Assembly: GCF_020531845.1 (NCBI RefSeq)
Contig: NZ_JAJAVF010000005.1
Span: 1 to 64,000 of the forward strand
Reading direction: 5' to 3'
Origin: Methylobacillus methanolivorans
Lineage (GTDB): Bacteria > Pseudomonadota > Gammaproteobacteria > Burkholderiales > Methylophilaceae
DNA: 64,000 nt
Shown: positions 45,490-55,850 of the stretch, piece by piece
How the letters are laid out: every line of letters begins with the position of its first letter
Position numbering within the stretch: position 1 is the first letter of the stretch
The notes under the pieces: generated by a model
What the model was told of the DNA's origin: nothing
Seen by the model: only the letters and a program-made list of their open reading frames with translations
Databases searched by the model: none
Program-made: the position numbers and the translations under genes

Positions 45490-46575
45490 ATGATCAGCCC
45501 AACCACAGACATCATTGAAGAAATGCGCCAAGGGCGCATGGTGATCCTCGTTGACGAGGAAGACCGCGAAAACGAAGGCGACATCGTGCTCGCCGCCCAG
45601 TTCACGACTGCCGAACACATCAACTTCATGGCAAAGCATGGGCGTGGATTAATCTGCCTGACTTTGACTGAAGATAGATGCAAGCAACTTAACCTACCTG
45701 CCATGGTGCAAAAAAATGGCAGCGGCATGGGTACCAATTTTACGGTGTCGATCGAAGCAGCAACAGGAGTGACGACAGGCATCTCTGCGAGTGACCGCGC
45801 CCGTACCATACAAGCAGCCGTCGCCCCGAATGCTAAACCAAGCGACATAGTCAGCCCCGGGCACATCTTTCCGGTAGCAGCACAAAATGGCGGCGTGCTA
45901 GTGCGTGCTGGACATACCGAGGCAGGATGTGATCTGTCAGCACTGGCGGGCTTAACGCCTGCATCTGTCATTTGCGAGATTCTAAAGGAAGACGGCAGCA
46001 TGGCCAGGCTGCCGGACCTGATTGAGTTTGCCAAGCAGCACAACCTCAAGATCGGCACCATCGCCGACCTGATCCAATATCGTAATGAAAACGAATGTCT
46101 CGTCAAACGTGCTGCAGAGCGTAACGTGGAAACTCCTTACGGCCCAATGCGCCTGATTGCCTATGCCGACATGATTGCCAAGGAAACCCATCTGGCGCTG
46201 GTGAAGGGCGACATTACCCCGGATAAAGAAGTCCTGGTACGCGTACATGAACCACTTTCCGTCTTCGACCTCATTGATGAGAGTAGTCGCTCACATTCTT
46301 GGAACACCTTGCAAGCCATGCGTAAAATCCAGGAAGCCGACGCTGGCGTTGTTGTGCTGCTGCACAATAGCGAAGATGCAGAAGATCTGGTCGAACGCAT
46401 CAAGTTTGCAGACGAACCGGTGCGCCTGCGCCAGGATTTGCGTAACTACGGCATAGGTTCACAAATCTTGTTGGACTTGGGTGTTAGGAAAATGAAATTA
46501 CTCGCCGCACCACGCAAGATGCCAAGCATTGTCGGCTTTGGGCTGGAAATCACCGGTTACGTCGAAACACCCTGA
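45490..46575 (+). CDS. ribBA: 3,4-dihydroxy-2-butanone 4-phosphate synthase with degenerate GTP cyclohydrolase II-like domain (RibBA)
   Basis: The N-terminal RibB domain (1-200) is intact: DEEDRENEGDIVLA, INFMAKHGRGLICL, and RAGHTEAGCDLSALAG. The C-terminal RibA-like domain (about 205-361) ends normally in LRNYGIGSQILLDLGV. It lacks the three zinc-binding Cys expected after the HEPL segment (LSVFDLIDESSRSHSWNTL stands there), so it probably cannot open GTP. Such RibB-X hybrids are common in betaproteobacteria. 361 aa; 34 bp after ribE. Confidence 0.92.
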   Translation: MISPTTDIIEEMRQGRMVILVDEEDRENEGDIVLAAQFTTAEHINFMAKHGRGLICLTLTEDRCKQLNLPAMVQKNGSGMGTNFTVSIEAATGVTTGISASDRARTIQAAVAPNAKPSDIVSPGHIFPVAAQNGGVLVRAGHTEAGCDLSALAGLTPASVICEILKEDGSMARLPDLIEFAKQHNLKIGTIADLIQYRNENECLVKRAAERNVETPYGPMRLIAYADMIAKETHLALVKGDITPDKEVLVRVHEPLSVFDLIDESSRSHSWNTLQAMRKIQEADAGVVVLLHNSEDAEDLVERIKFADEPVRLRQDLRNYGIGSQILLDLGVRKMKLLAAPRKMPSIVGFGLEITGYVETP

Positions 46576-46623
46576 CCAGCGACAAGCCATGATGTGAAAA
46601 TCGTTATGTGAGATAATAGCGGC

Positions 46624-47193
46624 GTGGAAAATGTTAATCTCACTGGTCAGTTTTTGGTTGCCATGCCCGCCATGACTGATCCTTACTTTGCAAAGTCGGT
46701 CACCTTCATCTGTGAGCACAATGCCGACGGCGCGATGGGCATTGTCATTAACCGTCCTATCGACATGACGCTGCAGGCCTTGTTCAAGCAACTGAACCTA
46801 CCGCTTTCCAGCACATTGACGGATAAACCAGTCTATTTCGGTGGGCCAGTACAGTTGGATCGCGGCTTTGTCCTGCATCAGCCACTAGAAGACTGGGACT
46901 CAACGCTCAGCATTGATGCCAATACAGGCCTGACCACCTCCAAGGATATCCTGCAAGCTGTTGCCGAAGGCCACATCCCTGAGCAATTCGTAGTCAGCCT
47001 TGGTTATGCCGGTTGGTCGGCAGGCCAGTTGGAACAAGAGCTCGCACAAAATGCCTGGCTCACGGTGGAAGCTACGCCAGAACAACGCAATCACTTATTA
47101 TTCGGCCTGCCTGCAGAAGAAAAAGTACAAGCCACCATGGCATTGCTGGGGCTGGATTTTGCCCGTTTTGCCGAGGAAGCCGGGCATGCCTGA
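46624..47193 (+). CDS. yqgE: YqgE/AlgH family protein
   Basis: A 189-aa protein with the family's pattern: [21 protein letters not shown] at the start, then [16 protein letters not shown] and [15 protein letters not shown]. Function is not firmly known, but genes of this family nearly always sit next to ruvX (yqgF), as here. It overlaps ruvX by 8 bp. Confidence 0.92.
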   Translation: MENVNLTGQFLVAMPAMTDPYFAKSVTFICEHNADGAMGIVINRPIDMTLQALFKQLNLPLSSTLTDKPVYFGGPVQLDRGFVLHQPLEDWDSTLSIDANTGLTTSKDILQAVAEGHIPEQFVVSLGYAGWSAGQLEQELAQNAWLTVEATPEQRNHLLFGLPAEEKVQATMALLGLDFARFAEEAGHA

Positions 47194-47626
47194 GGCGGCA
47201 ACTAGCTTGCAAGGGTGCGTGCTCGGATTTGATTTCGGTGAAAAACGCATCGGTGTCGCCATCGGCGAACACTTGCTCGGCATTGCTCATCCACTCGTTA
47301 CCATTGACACAGAAGCCAATGACAAACGCTTTGCTACCATTACCAGCCTAATCGAAGAGTGGCAACCGGTAGCGCTGGTCGTAGGCTTGCCAAGTTATCT
47401 CAATGGTGACGAACATGCATTGACCCAGCTTTGCCGAAAATTTGCACGCCGCCTGGAAGGGCGCTTCAACCTGCCAGTTCGCTTAATTGATGAACGCCTG
47501 AGTTCAGCAGAAGCCAGCCAGACCCTCAGGCAAAGCGGCATTACTGGCCGCAAGCAAAAACCCATGCTGGACCAAGTAGCGGCACAACATATATTGCAAT
47601 CCTATTTTGACGGACTTGCCTCATGA
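47186..47626 (+). CDS. ruvX: RuvX/YqgF pre-16S rRNA processing nuclease
   Basis: A 146-aa RNase H-fold nuclease (Holliday-junction resolvase-like) that matures the 5' end of 16S rRNA. It has [15 protein letters not shown] near the N terminus, [12 protein letters not shown], and [11 protein letters not shown] with the acidic residues of the active site. I start it at [10 protein letters not shown] (47186); the open frame further upstream lies inside yqgE. It overlaps pyrR by 4 bp. Confidence 0.93.
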   Translation: MPEAATSLQGCVLGFDFGEKRIGVAIGEHLLGIAHPLVTIDTEANDKRFATITSLIEEWQPVALVVGLPSYLNGDEHALTQLCRKFARRLEGRFNLPVRLIDERLSSAEASQTLRQSGITGRKQKPMLDQVAAQHILQSYFDGLAS

Positions 47627-48147
47627 CATTGAACACTCAACTTCCCAATGCAGAAGCCCTGCTGCTGACACTAGAGCAAAAACTCTCTCCATTCATTCAG
47701 CCGAAAACCGCTATCGTCGGCATTCATAGTGGTGGCGCATGGATTGCAGAACGCCTATTCCCCACACTGCAAGCCTCGCATCCAGACTGCTCCCTGGAGC
47801 TAGGTATACTCGACAGCTCCTTCTACCGCGATGACTACAACCAACGTGGCCTGCATGCAGATACACGCCCATCCCAAATCCCGTTTGATGTGGAAGAGCG
47901 CCACATCATCCTGATTGATGATGTGTTCTACACCGGCCGCACGATCCGCGCCGCCATGAACGAGCTTTTTGATTACGGCAGGCCTGCCAGTATCACCCTG
48001 GCTGTGCTGGTAGACCGTGGCGGTCGCGAGCTGCCGATCTGCCCGCAAGTTGCCGCGCTGCAACTGGATATTCCCTTTGATCAGAAACTACAATTATCCC
48101 GCGATGAACACCATCAACTCCAATTTAGCCTGGAGGCAAGTGCCTGA
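47623..48147 (+). CDS. pyrR: PyrR bifunctional regulator/uracil phosphoribosyltransferase
   Basis: A 174-aa phosphoribosyltransferase-fold protein. The PRPP loop reads [20 protein letters not shown] (about 103-122) and the N terminus contains [15 protein letters not shown]. In Gram-positives PyrR attenuates pyr transcription; in pseudomonads and relatives its role before pyrB is less clear. It overlaps ruvX by 4 bp and shares one base with pyrB. No leader attenuator is visible because pyrB follows directly. Confidence 0.92.
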   Translation: MTLNTQLPNAEALLLTLEQKLSPFIQPKTAIVGIHSGGAWIAERLFPTLQASHPDCSLELGILDSSFYRDDYNQRGLHADTRPSQIPFDVEERHIILIDDVFYTGRTIRAAMNELFDYGRPASITLAVLVDRGGRELPICPQVAALQLDIPFDQKLQLSRDEHHQLQFSLEASA

Positions 48148-49100
48148 TGCATAATCCCCAATTGACCAAGGATGGCAAACTCAAGCACCTGCTCACAACA
48201 GAAGGGCTACCACGCGCCATCCTCAACCAGATTCTCGACACTGCCGAATCATTTGTCGGCGTAGCTGAGCGCGAAGTGAAAAAAGTGCCTCTGCTACGAG
48301 GCAAGACCGTATGCAATATCTTTTTCGAGAACAGCACACGCACACGCACCACATTTGAAATCGCCGCCAAACGCCTTTCGGCGGATGTGATCACCCTAAA
48401 TGTGGGTACCTCCTCACAATCCAAGGGTGAGACTATCCTCGATACCATAGATAACCTCACAGCGATGCATGCCGACATGTTCGTCGTACGTCACGCAGAG
48501 TCTGGTGCTGCCCATTTCATTGCTCAGCATGTCGCACCGCATATCCATGTCATTAATGCCGGCGATGGTCGCCATGCTCATCCAACCCAGGGCCTGCTGG
48601 ATGTGTTCACCATACGCCGCTACAAGCCGGACATGCATAACCTGCGGGTCGCCGTAATTGGCGACGTATTGCATTCACGTGTCGCCCGTTCGGAAATTCA
48701 TGCGCTCACTACCCTGGGCGTACCCGAGGTACGTGTCATTGCGCCCAAGACCTTATTACCGCAGCATGTAGAAAAACTTGGCGTACAGGTTTATCACGAC
48801 ATGCGAGAAGGCCTGAAAGACGTAGACGTTGTCATGATGCTGCGCTTGCAGAATGAACGCATGAACGGTGCCTTGCTGCCCAGTGCGCAGGAATACTTCA
48901 AGTGTTACGGCCTCACACCAGAAAAGCTTGCACTTGCCAAGCCAGATGCGATCGTCATGCACCCCGGCCCAATGAATCGCGGCGTGGAAATCGACTCTGC
49001 GGTGGCTGATGGCAAACAATCCGTGATTCTTCCCCAAGTGACTTATGGCATTGCGGTACGCATGGCCGTCATGAGCATCCTCGCAGGAAACTCCGAATGA
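48147..49100 (+). CDS. pyrB: Aspartate carbamoyltransferase catalytic chain
   Basis: Makes carbamoyl-aspartate in pyrimidine synthesis. The 317-aa protein has [19 protein letters not shown] (the STRTR carbamoyl phosphate site, about 57-66). It also has [13 protein letters not shown] and [12 protein letters not shown], with the SSQSKGE loop near 91-97. The next gene is a dihydroorotase-like protein with overlapping ends, as in pseudomonads where the two form one complex. No regulatory pyrI is present. Confidence 0.95.
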   Translation: MHNPQLTKDGKLKHLLTTEGLPRAILNQILDTAESFVGVAEREVKKVPLLRGKTVCNIFFENSTRTRTTFEIAAKRLSADVITLNVGTSSQSKGETILDTIDNLTAMHADMFVVRHAESGAAHFIAQHVAPHIHVINAGDGRHAHPTQGLLDVFTIRRYKPDMHNLRVAVIGDVLHSRVARSEIHALTTLGVPEVRVIAPKTLLPQHVEKLGVQVYHDMREGLKDVDVVMMLRLQNERMNGALLPSAQEYFKCYGLTPEKLALAKPDAIVMHPGPMNRGVEIDSAVADGKQSVILPQVTYGIAVRMAVMSILAGNSE

Positions 49101-50371
49101 ATATCCATATCAAGCAAGGGCGGCTAATCGACCCCAGACACAAACTTGATGCTGTACAAGACCTTTACGTCAGCAACGGCAAGATTACCGGCATAGGCAA
49201 TGCGCCCGCAGATTTCAAAGCCGACCAGACCATCGATGCCAAGGGCTTAATCGTCTGCCCGGGCCTAGTAGACGTATCCGCCCGCCTGCGCGAACCGGGC
49301 AACGAATACAAAGCATCATTAAAAAGCGAGCTTCATGCTGCCGTAGCCGGTGGTATCACCAGCCTAGCCTGCCCGCCAGACACCGACCCTATTCTTGATG
49401 AATCTGGCCTGGTGGAAATGCTCAAGCACCGCGCCAAGCAATTGCACTTGAGCAATGTCTACCCCTTGGGGGCGCTGACCCGTCAGTTGCTCGGTAAACA
49501 ACTCACCGAAATGAGCGAGCTCACTGAAGCAGGCTGTGTCGGCTTTGCCCAAGCCGATGCACCGATTGTCGACACTCTAGTGTTATGGCGTGCCCTGCAA
49601 TATGCCGCCACTTTTGGCTTCACCGTCTGGTTGCGCCCACAGGAGCCTTATCTGGCAGAGGGCGGCGTTGCACACGACGGAGAGGTTGCCGCACGCCTGG
49701 GTCTCAGGACTATTCCAGTTGCAGCGGAAACGCTGGCACTCGCCACCATCCTACATATCGTGCGTGAAACCGGGGCCAAGGTGCATCTATGCCGCCTATC
49801 CAGTGCCGAAGGTGTGGCCATGGTACGCGAGGCCAAAGAACAGGGCCTGCAGATCAGTTGCGATGTCAGCATCAACCACCTGCATCTCACCGAACATGAC
49901 ATCGGCTTTTTCGATGCCAACTGCCACCTGCGGCCACCACTACGCAGCCAACGTGACCGAGAAGCCTTGAGACAAGGGCTAGCAGATGGCACGATCGACC
50001 TCGCATGTTCAGACCATGCGCCTGTGGATGAAGATGCCAAGCTGGTACCTTTTGGCGAGGCTGAGGCTGGGGCAACAGGCTTGGAACTACTGCTGCCACT
50101 CACGTTGAAATGGGCTGAGGAACAGAAGGTTCCCCTGATCGAAGCATTGGCACGCATCACCAACGCGCCAGCCACCAGCCTAGGGATCAGCCAAGGCCAT
50201 CTGGGACTGGAGGCTCAAGCCGATATTTGCATCTTTGACCCACAGCAATACTGGAAAGTAGAAGCAGCAAACCTCTTGAGCCAGGGAAAGAACACGCCGT
50301 TTGACGGGCTAGAGCTGGGTGGCAAGGTTCGCTATACCTTGGTAAATGGCGAGATTGCCTATCAAAGTTAG
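49097..50371 (+). CDS. Dihydroorotase-like protein, probably non-catalytic (PyrC'/PyrX)
   Basis: A 424-aa amidohydrolase-fold protein. At the site where active dihydroorotases have HxH (DVHVHLREPG), this one has [10 protein letters not shown], so two zinc-binding His are missing. Later landmarks remain ([43 protein letters not shown]). In pseudomonads such a partner is needed to hold the aspartate carbamoyltransferase complex together, and its gene overlaps pyrB as here. A true pyrC should exist elsewhere. Confidence 0.88.
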   Translation: MNIHIKQGRLIDPRHKLDAVQDLYVSNGKITGIGNAPADFKADQTIDAKGLIVCPGLVDVSARLREPGNEYKASLKSELHAAVAGGITSLACPPDTDPILDESGLVEMLKHRAKQLHLSNVYPLGALTRQLLGKQLTEMSELTEAGCVGFAQADAPIVDTLVLWRALQYAATFGFTVWLRPQEPYLAEGGVAHDGEVAARLGLRTIPVAAETLALATILHIVRETGAKVHLCRLSSAEGVAMVREAKEQGLQISCDVSINHLHLTEHDIGFFDANCHLRPPLRSQRDREALRQGLADGTIDLACSDHAPVDEDAKLVPFGEAEAGATGLELLLPLTLKWAEEQKVPLIEALARITNAPATSLGISQGHLGLEAQADICIFDPQQYWKVEAANLLSQGKNTPFDGLELGGKVRYTLVNGEIAYQS

Positions 50372-50375
50372 TACT

Positions 50376-50402
50376 AGACGCCCGGCTTACCGTCGGGCGT
50401 CT
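50376..50402. terminator. Terminator hairpin between the pyrimidine operon and the formamidase-like gene
   Basis: Stem AGACGCCCG / CGGGCGTCT with a 9-base loop, located between two convergent genes. There is no long T-run on the plus side, so efficiency is uncertain. Confidence 0.65.
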
Positions 50403-50425
50403 GCATTGCACATCCGCAGATAAAA

Positions 50426-51877
50426 CTAAGCATCTCGCGCAGGAAAAATCCCTTTCTTCACTACCGCATGCACACCCCAGTTACCATCCACGACTTGGGT
50501 AACCCCAAAGTCGACCCCGATGGACATCAGCGAGACCGCCTCGTCCTCACTCAAATGCTGGGTATGCATGAGGAAATGCCGCATCTTGCGGAATGCATCC
50601 TTGAGTGCCAAATCCAACGAAGACTTTGAGAAAATGCTGTTCTGCGCATCAGCGCCCAAGTCTGCAAGATAATTGGCATAACTAAAGCCATGCAATACCC
50701 ATTCATCCTGAGTCTCCAGCAAGGGATATTGCAGGTCGGCCAGTGGAGTACCCACGAGATCGGCTTTCTTATGCAGAATGAACTGGAATGTGCCGGTCAA
50801 CGAGCATTCGATGGCAGTGCCACACATCTCTGAATCCCCCTGCGAAGCATGTGGATCCCCCACCGAAAACAATCCCCCGGCGACCGACACCGGGTAATAC
50901 ATGGTCGCACCCTTACCGATACGCCAGTTATCGATATTGCCACCGGTATAGCTGGGCGGTATCGAATTGACCATATCGGCCTCCTTGGGTGCGAGGCCCA
51001 TGGTGCCGAAATGCGGCCTAACAGGGACACGGATATTCTTCAGTACATTAAAGTTCTTGCTGATAGTGCTGTGGTCAACCGGTACGCCGGGATAATCGAT
51101 AATGGGGTGCACAACACCAAAGGGGTCGGTCTGCGGTGTCCAACGGAAATTGTAGAATGCGCGTGCCCAGTTGCGCTCGCCGGTAGCATCCAGTTCATAG
51201 ATCGTCACTACCTCGCGCTTCTTGGGCTCCTCTATCAAATCATTGTAATGAAAGCCCCAATTAGCCGCCGCATTCGAGCCAAATGCCTTGCCCTTATATT
51301 CCGGGTTGGCACTCGGACGCAGGGCGACATCAACGATACGCACCTCAAGCACATCGCCGGGCTGGGCTCCCTTCACCGCCACAGGCCCGGTACAGATATG
51401 CACTCCCAAGCCACCACCAGCGCCAAGCTTGTGATCCATTGGCCCCATGCCGCGTCTGTCCACGTTTTTATGCTTGCTATCCCAGTAAAACACGCTTTCG
51501 GCACCAGGATCACCTTTGACCATCAATGACGCATCATCATTGGCATGATGGGTCAATGTTTCTATGGTGGCAAAATCACCGGATTCCAGCTCAACGACAG
51601 GCTTGAGTGACTTACTGAAGAACCCCCAACTGACCGTTTTATCACTGGCAGGAATGTAGTAATGAGTAGCATGACCAGAAGATGTTCCGGATTTTGGCAT
51701 AGCCTGGCCAAAAGCACTGGCGCTGATGCCCAGGCTGGCCGCTGAAGCCAAGACCCCGCCCACGGCAAAATCACGCATGAAATCACGCCGCCTCTCTTGG
51801 AACTCTTGCTGGACTTCAGCATGATCCGCCGCATGTGAATGATGACTACACCCTGCCTGGCACTCATGTTCACTCAT
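50426..51877 (-). CDS. Acetamidase/formamidase family protein with Tat signal
   Basis: A 483-aa FmdA/AmdA-family hydrolase likely acting on formamide or short amides. The N terminus is unusual, with a His/Cys-rich leader (SEHECQAGCSHHSHAADHAE). A twin-arginine motif RRRDFMRDFAVGG (about residues 29-41) and a hydrophobic stretch ending in ASAFGQA follow, so it is predicted to be exported folded to the periplasm. Core motifs include DHKLGAGGGLGVHICTGPVAVKGA, GDPHASQGDSEMCGTAIEC and the N-terminal ASDKTVSWGF. Cytoplasmic formamidases lack the Tat leader. No amide transporter lies beside it. Confidence 0.85.
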   Translation of the reverse strand: MSEHECQAGCSHHSHAADHAEVQQEFQERRRDFMRDFAVGGVLASAASLGISASAFGQAMPKSGTSSGHATHYYIPASDKTVSWGFFSKSLKPVVELESGDFATIETLTHHANDDASLMVKGDPGAESVFYWDSKHKNVDRRGMGPMDHKLGAGGGLGVHICTGPVAVKGAQPGDVLEVRIVDVALRPSANPEYKGKAFGSNAAANWGFHYNDLIEEPKKREVVTIYELDATGERNWARAFYNFRWTPQTDPFGVVHPIIDYPGVPVDHSTISKNFNVLKNIRVPVRPHFGTMGLAPKEADMVNSIPPSYTGGNIDNWRIGKGATMYYPVSVAGGLFSVGDPHASQGDSEMCGTAIECSLTGTFQFILHKKADLVGTPLADLQYPLLETQDEWVLHGFSYANYLADLGADAQNSIFSKSSLDLALKDAFRKMRHFLMHTQHLSEDEAVSLMSIGVDFGVTQVVDGNWGVHAVVKKGIFPARDA

Positions 51878-52060
51878 TTAGCTAACTCCCATGACATTGA
51901 GAAAATAATCAAGAGAACTGAAGCAATATGAAGACCAAGCCAACGTATGTATAAATTCACATATTTTTCAATGTATTAAATCAGCTTTACAACCAAACCA
52001 TAGCCTCACATCGGCACCATGAAGCAATCACATGCACCATCTTGGATGACAGACGGTCAC

Positions 52061-52813
52061 TTATTGCATCGACTTTTTGCGCAATTTCACCGGCTTTCTT
52101 TTACTCATGCGTTTCCGCATGTTGATATTTAGCATTTCCACCGCCACCGAGAATGCCATGGCAAAGTAGATATAGCCCTTGGGCACATGCACATCAAAAC
52201 CTTCCACCATCAAGGTTACACCTACCAAAATCAGGAATGACAAAGCAAGAATCTTGATGGTGGGATGGTTATCGACGAAATCCCCTATCGACTTTGCAGC
52301 GAACAGCATTACGCCAACCGCGATGATGATGGCCGCAGCCATGACTTCCACGTGATCGGCAAGGCCAACTGCTGTAATCACGGAATCCAGTGAAAACACG
52401 ATATCGAGGATGGCAATCTGTACCAGTACCATACCCATACTATTGACGGCGACATTAGCCTCTCCATGTCCATCAGCACCTTCCAGGCTATTGTGTATTT
52501 CATGCGTAGCCTTGGCCAGCAGGAATAGGCCACCACCAATCAGGATGAGGTCGCGGCCTGATATTTCCAGCCCAGCAACCTCAAACCACGGTTGCGTCAA
52601 ACCCATCACCCAGGAAATGGAGAATAGCAACGCCAGGCGCGCAATCATTGCCAAGCTAAGACCTAGCCTTCTGGCGGTATTACGCTGCTTTTCCGGCAGG
52701 CGGCCAACGAGGATGGAGATGAAGATGATGTTATCGATGCCCAGGACGATTTCCAGGGCTGTCAATGTTGCAAGCGCAATCCAGGCTTCAGGACTTGCCA
52801 ACCATTCGATCAT
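52061..52813 (-). CDS. TerC family integral membrane protein (YoaE/Alx type)
   Basis: A 250-aa protein with seven or so hydrophobic spans and the TerC marks ALEIVLGIDNIIFISIL (about 20-36) and ILDIVFSLDSVITAVGL. These paired acidic residues within helices are thought to bind metal ions, and some family members export manganese. No tellurium resistance cluster is near. It stands 53 bp upstream of pilU's end but reads the same way from its own region. Confidence 0.9.
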   Translation of the reverse strand: MIEWLASPEAWIALATLTALEIVLGIDNIIFISILVGRLPEKQRNTARRLGLSLAMIARLALLFSISWVMGLTQPWFEVAGLEISGRDLILIGGGLFLLAKATHEIHNSLEGADGHGEANVAVNSMGMVLVQIAILDIVFSLDSVITAVGLADHVEVMAAAIIIAVGVMLFAAKSIGDFVDNHPTIKILALSFLILVGVTLMVEGFDVHVPKGYIYFAMAFSVAVEMLNINMRKRMSKRKPVKLRKKSMQ

Positions 52814-52866
52814 TGTCGACTTTCAGAAAAGTAAATGAGGAATGCCAGCAACCAATGCTAGCAGGC

Positions 52867-54009
52867 TCACACTATACCGAGATTATCCAACCCTGCGGAG
52901 AGGTCTTTGTCATGAGCATCTTTGCCCTCCAGCTTGACCCTGAGCCTCAAGTCATTAACCGAATCAGCATTACGTAACGCATCCTCATACGTAATGAGGC
53001 CAGCCTCATGCAGGTCAAACAGGGACTGGTCAAACGTCTGCATCCCTGACTCGCGCGACTTGGCGATGATCTCCTTGATCTCGTGCACATCGCCCTTGAA
53101 AATCAAATCTGAAATCAAGGGAGAATTGATCATGATTTCCATGGCAGCGACCCGGCCAGTAGTACTTTTGCGCGGAATCAGTCGCTGCGAGACAAAAGCC
53201 TTGACGTTGAGCGACAAATCCATGAGCAACTGATGCCTGCGCTCCTCTGGGAAGAAGTTGATGATACGGTCCAGCGCCTGATTGGTGCTGTTAGCGTGCA
53301 ATGTCGCCATACAAAGGTGACCGGTTTCAGCAAACGCAATGGCGTAATCCATGGTTTCCCGGTCGCGGATTTCACCGATCAAGATCACATCAGGTGCCTG
53401 TCGTAAGGTGTTCTTGAGGGCGATCTGCCAATTATCGGTATCCACGCCGATCTCACGCTGGGTCACGATACAATTCTTGTGCTCATGCACAAACTCAATC
53501 GGGTCTTCTATCGTGATGATATGCCCGTGGCTGTTTTCATTACGATAGCCCACCATCGCCGCAAGAGAAGTAGATTTACCAGAACCCGTGCCGCCGACGA
53601 AAATCACCAGCCCGCGTTTGGTCAGGGCAACGTCCTTAAGAACATCGGGCAGGCCAAGTTCCTCCAGCTTGGGAATATGCGTAGTGATCGTCCGGAATAC
53701 CAAGCCCACACTACCACGCTGCACAAAAGCATTGACGCGAAAACGCGCTACCCCTGGCATCCCAATCGCAAAATTGCACTCGCGCGTGGCCTCAAACTCT
53801 GCAGCTTGCTTATCATTCATGATGGCACGGGCAATTTCACGTGCCTGTTGTGGTGATAGCGCCTGCTGCGTCACCGGTGTCATCTTGCCATCAATCTTCA
53901 TCGCTGGCGGGTAGCCTGCCGTAATGAAGAGGTCGGAAGCCTTCTTGCCCAGCATCAAGCGTAACAGGTCGAATACAAATTTTTCCGCTTGGCCTTGATC
54001 CATGCTCAT
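52867..54009 (-). CDS. pilU: Type IV pilus retraction accessory ATPase PilU
   Basis: A 380-aa hexameric ATPase that assists PilT in pilus retraction for twitching and DNA uptake. Walker A GGTGSGKSTSL lies near residues 134-144, the Asp box is IGEIRDRETMDYAI and the His box ETGHLCMATLHANS. A C-terminal extension past PilT length marks PilU. It starts 12 bp after the pilT stop. Its intactness contrasts with the disrupted comEC: the pilus motor genes survive while the uptake channel is broken. Confidence 0.93.
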   Translation of the reverse strand: MSMDQGQAEKFVFDLLRLMLGKKASDLFITAGYPPAMKIDGKMTPVTQQALSPQQAREIARAIMNDKQAAEFEATRECNFAIGMPGVARFRVNAFVQRGSVGLVFRTITTHIPKLEELGLPDVLKDVALTKRGLVIFVGGTGSGKSTSLAAMVGYRNENSHGHIITIEDPIEFVHEHKNCIVTQREIGVDTDNWQIALKNTLRQAPDVILIGEIRDRETMDYAIAFAETGHLCMATLHANSTNQALDRIINFFPEERRHQLLMDLSLNVKAFVSQRLIPRKSTTGRVAAMEIMINSPLISDLIFKGDVHEIKEIIAKSRESGMQTFDQSLFDLHEAGLITYEDALRNADSVNDLRLRVKLEGKDAHDKDLSAGLDNLGIV

Positions 54010-54021
54010 TCTTCTACCATC

Positions 54022-55065
54022 CTAACCGACGAAGGCGTCCTTGTTGGCTGCCTTGGTTCTTGCTTCAGCCAGCGAAATCACATTGCGGCGCACCAGGTCT
54101 TGCAGGTTCTGGTCCAGCGTCTGCATACCAACATTCTGTCCGGTCTGGATTGCAGAATACATTTGGGCAATCTTGTTCTCGCGGATCAGGTTACGGATGG
54201 CAGGGGTGCCTATCATGATCTCGTGCGCGGCAACACGGCCCTGCTCATCCTTGGTCTTGCACAAGGTTTGGGAAATCACGGCACGCAAAGATTCAGAGAG
54301 CATGGAGCGCACCATTTCCTTCTCGGCGGCAGGAAACACATCCACGATACGGTCTATGGTCTTGGCAGCAGAGCTGGTATGCAAGGTACCGAACACCAAG
54401 TGGCCGGTTTCCGCAGCAGAAAGTGCCAATCGTATCGTTTCCAGGTCACGCATTTCGCCCACAAGGATGACATCTGGGTCTTCACGCAGGGCGGAGCGCA
54501 AAGCGTTGGAGAACGACAAGGTATGCGGGCCAACCTCGCGTTGGTTGATCAGACACTTTTTAGAGGTATGCACAAACTCAATCGGGTCTTCCACAGTGAG
54601 TATATGCCCGAACTCGTTTTCATTGATGAAATCAATCATCGCAGCCAATGTAGTAGATTTACCGGAACCAGTCGGGCCGGTCACCAGCACGATGCCACGT
54701 GGGTTCTGCGCAATCTCGCGGAATATCGGCGGGCAGCCGAGTTGCTCCATCGTCAGCACCTTGGATGGAATGGTTCGGAATACCGCCCCGGCACCACGGT
54801 TCTGGTTGAAGGCATTGACACGAAAACGCGCCAAGTTGGGAATCTCGAAGGAAAAATCACATTCCAGCGTCTCTTCATACACCTTGCGCTGGCCATCGTT
54901 CATGATGTCATACACCATGTCGTGCACGGCGCTGTTATCCAGTGGCGGCACATTGATCTTGCGCACATCCCCATGGACCCGGATCAGGGGTGGCATACCC
55001 GCGGAAAGATGCAAGTCAGAAGCCTTGTTTTTGACCGAGAACGCCAGCAAATCAGAAATATCCAA
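54022..55065 (-). CDS. pilT: Type IV pilus retraction ATPase PilT
   Basis: A 347-aa retraction motor. Walker A is TGPTGSGKSTTLAAMI (about 131-146), the Asp box VGEMRDLETIRLAL and the His box ETGHLVFGTLHTSSA. It also has the PilT C-terminal motif AIRNLIRENK. The length matches PilT (about 345). It is transcribed divergently from yggS, the usual arrangement in betaproteobacteria. Confidence 0.95.
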   Translation of the reverse strand: MDISDLLAFSVKNKASDLHLSAGMPPLIRVHGDVRKINVPPLDNSAVHDMVYDIMNDGQRKVYEETLECDFSFEIPNLARFRVNAFNQNRGAGAVFRTIPSKVLTMEQLGCPPIFREIAQNPRGIVLVTGPTGSGKSTTLAAMIDFINENEFGHILTVEDPIEFVHTSKKCLINQREVGPHTLSFSNALRSALREDPDVILVGEMRDLETIRLALSAAETGHLVFGTLHTSSAAKTIDRIVDVFPAAEKEMVRSMLSESLRAVISQTLCKTKDEQGRVAAHEIMIGTPAIRNLIRENKIAQMYSAIQTGQNVGMQTLDQNLQDLVRRNVISLAEARTKAANKDAFVG

Positions 55066-55142
55066 GAAAGGCTCCTGTTATAATTTTGGCCCGGCTATGT
55101 ACGTGCCGAGATATGGTTGCAATCACGAAGGATGAACGGATT

Positions 55143-55850
55143 ATGGACACAATTGGCAAGCGCTGGCAAGCCATCAAGGCCCGTATCGAGGCCGCTGCGC
55201 TTGATGCCGGCAGGGAAGCAAATAGCGTGAGCCTGCTGGCCGTGAGCAAGGCGCATCCAGCTAATGCCATCCGTGAGCTTTTCATGGAAGGTCAATGTCA
55301 ATTTGGCGAAAACTATCTGCAAGAAGCACTCGCCAAACAGCAGGAACTGAACGACCTGGCAATAACATGGCATTTCATCGGCCCGATCCAGAGCAACAAA
55401 ACTCAGCCGATTGCCCAGCATTTTGACTGGGTGCACAGCATAGACCGCAGCAAGATCGCTGATCGGCTAAATGCTGCACGTGACGCTAGCCTGCCAGCAT
55501 TGCAGGTCTGCATCCAGATCAATATCAGTGATGAAGATAGCAAAAGCGGTACCAGCGCCGCAGAAGCATTGGCGCTGGCAGAACACATCAGGCAATTACC
55601 CAGGCTACACCTGCGCGGATTGATGGCCATTCCAGCACCGACCGACGACCCCGCCAAGCAACGTGCGCAATTCCACGCAGTACGCGAGATTTACCAACAA
55701 TTACAATCCGCTGGTCATGCACTGGATACATTATCCATGGGTATGTCAGAAGATTTTCCCGCAGCCATTCAAGAGGGTGCGACAATAGTCAGGGTGGGCT
55801 CCGCCATTTTCGGCGCCCGGATCAAACCAACCACAGAACAATCAACATGA
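55143..55850 (+). CDS. yggS: YggS family PLP homeostasis protein
   Basis: A 235-aa pyridoxal-phosphate-binding TIM-barrel protein. The PLP-binding Lys lies in VSLLAVSKAHP (about residue 38), followed by FGENYLQEAL and the characteristic WHFIGPIQSNKT. It keeps PLP levels in balance rather than catalysing a known reaction. I start it at MDTIGKRW. It overlaps proC by 4 bp. Confidence 0.93.
   Translation: MDTIGKRWQAIKARIEAAALDAGREANSVSLLAVSKAHPANAIRELFMEGQCQFGENYLQEALAKQQELNDLAITWHFIGPIQSNKTQPIAQHFDWVHSIDRSKIADRLNAARDASLPALQVCIQINISDEDSKSGTSAAEALALAEHIRQLPRLHLRGLMAIPAPTDDPAKQRAQFHAVREIYQQLQSAGHALDTLSMGMSEDFPAAIQEGATIVRVGSAIFGARIKPTTEQST

Noticed and set aside
53989..55135. Two 364-codon open frames on the plus strand over pilT
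   Set aside because: pilT on the minus strand is certain from its motifs; the plus frames have no family features.
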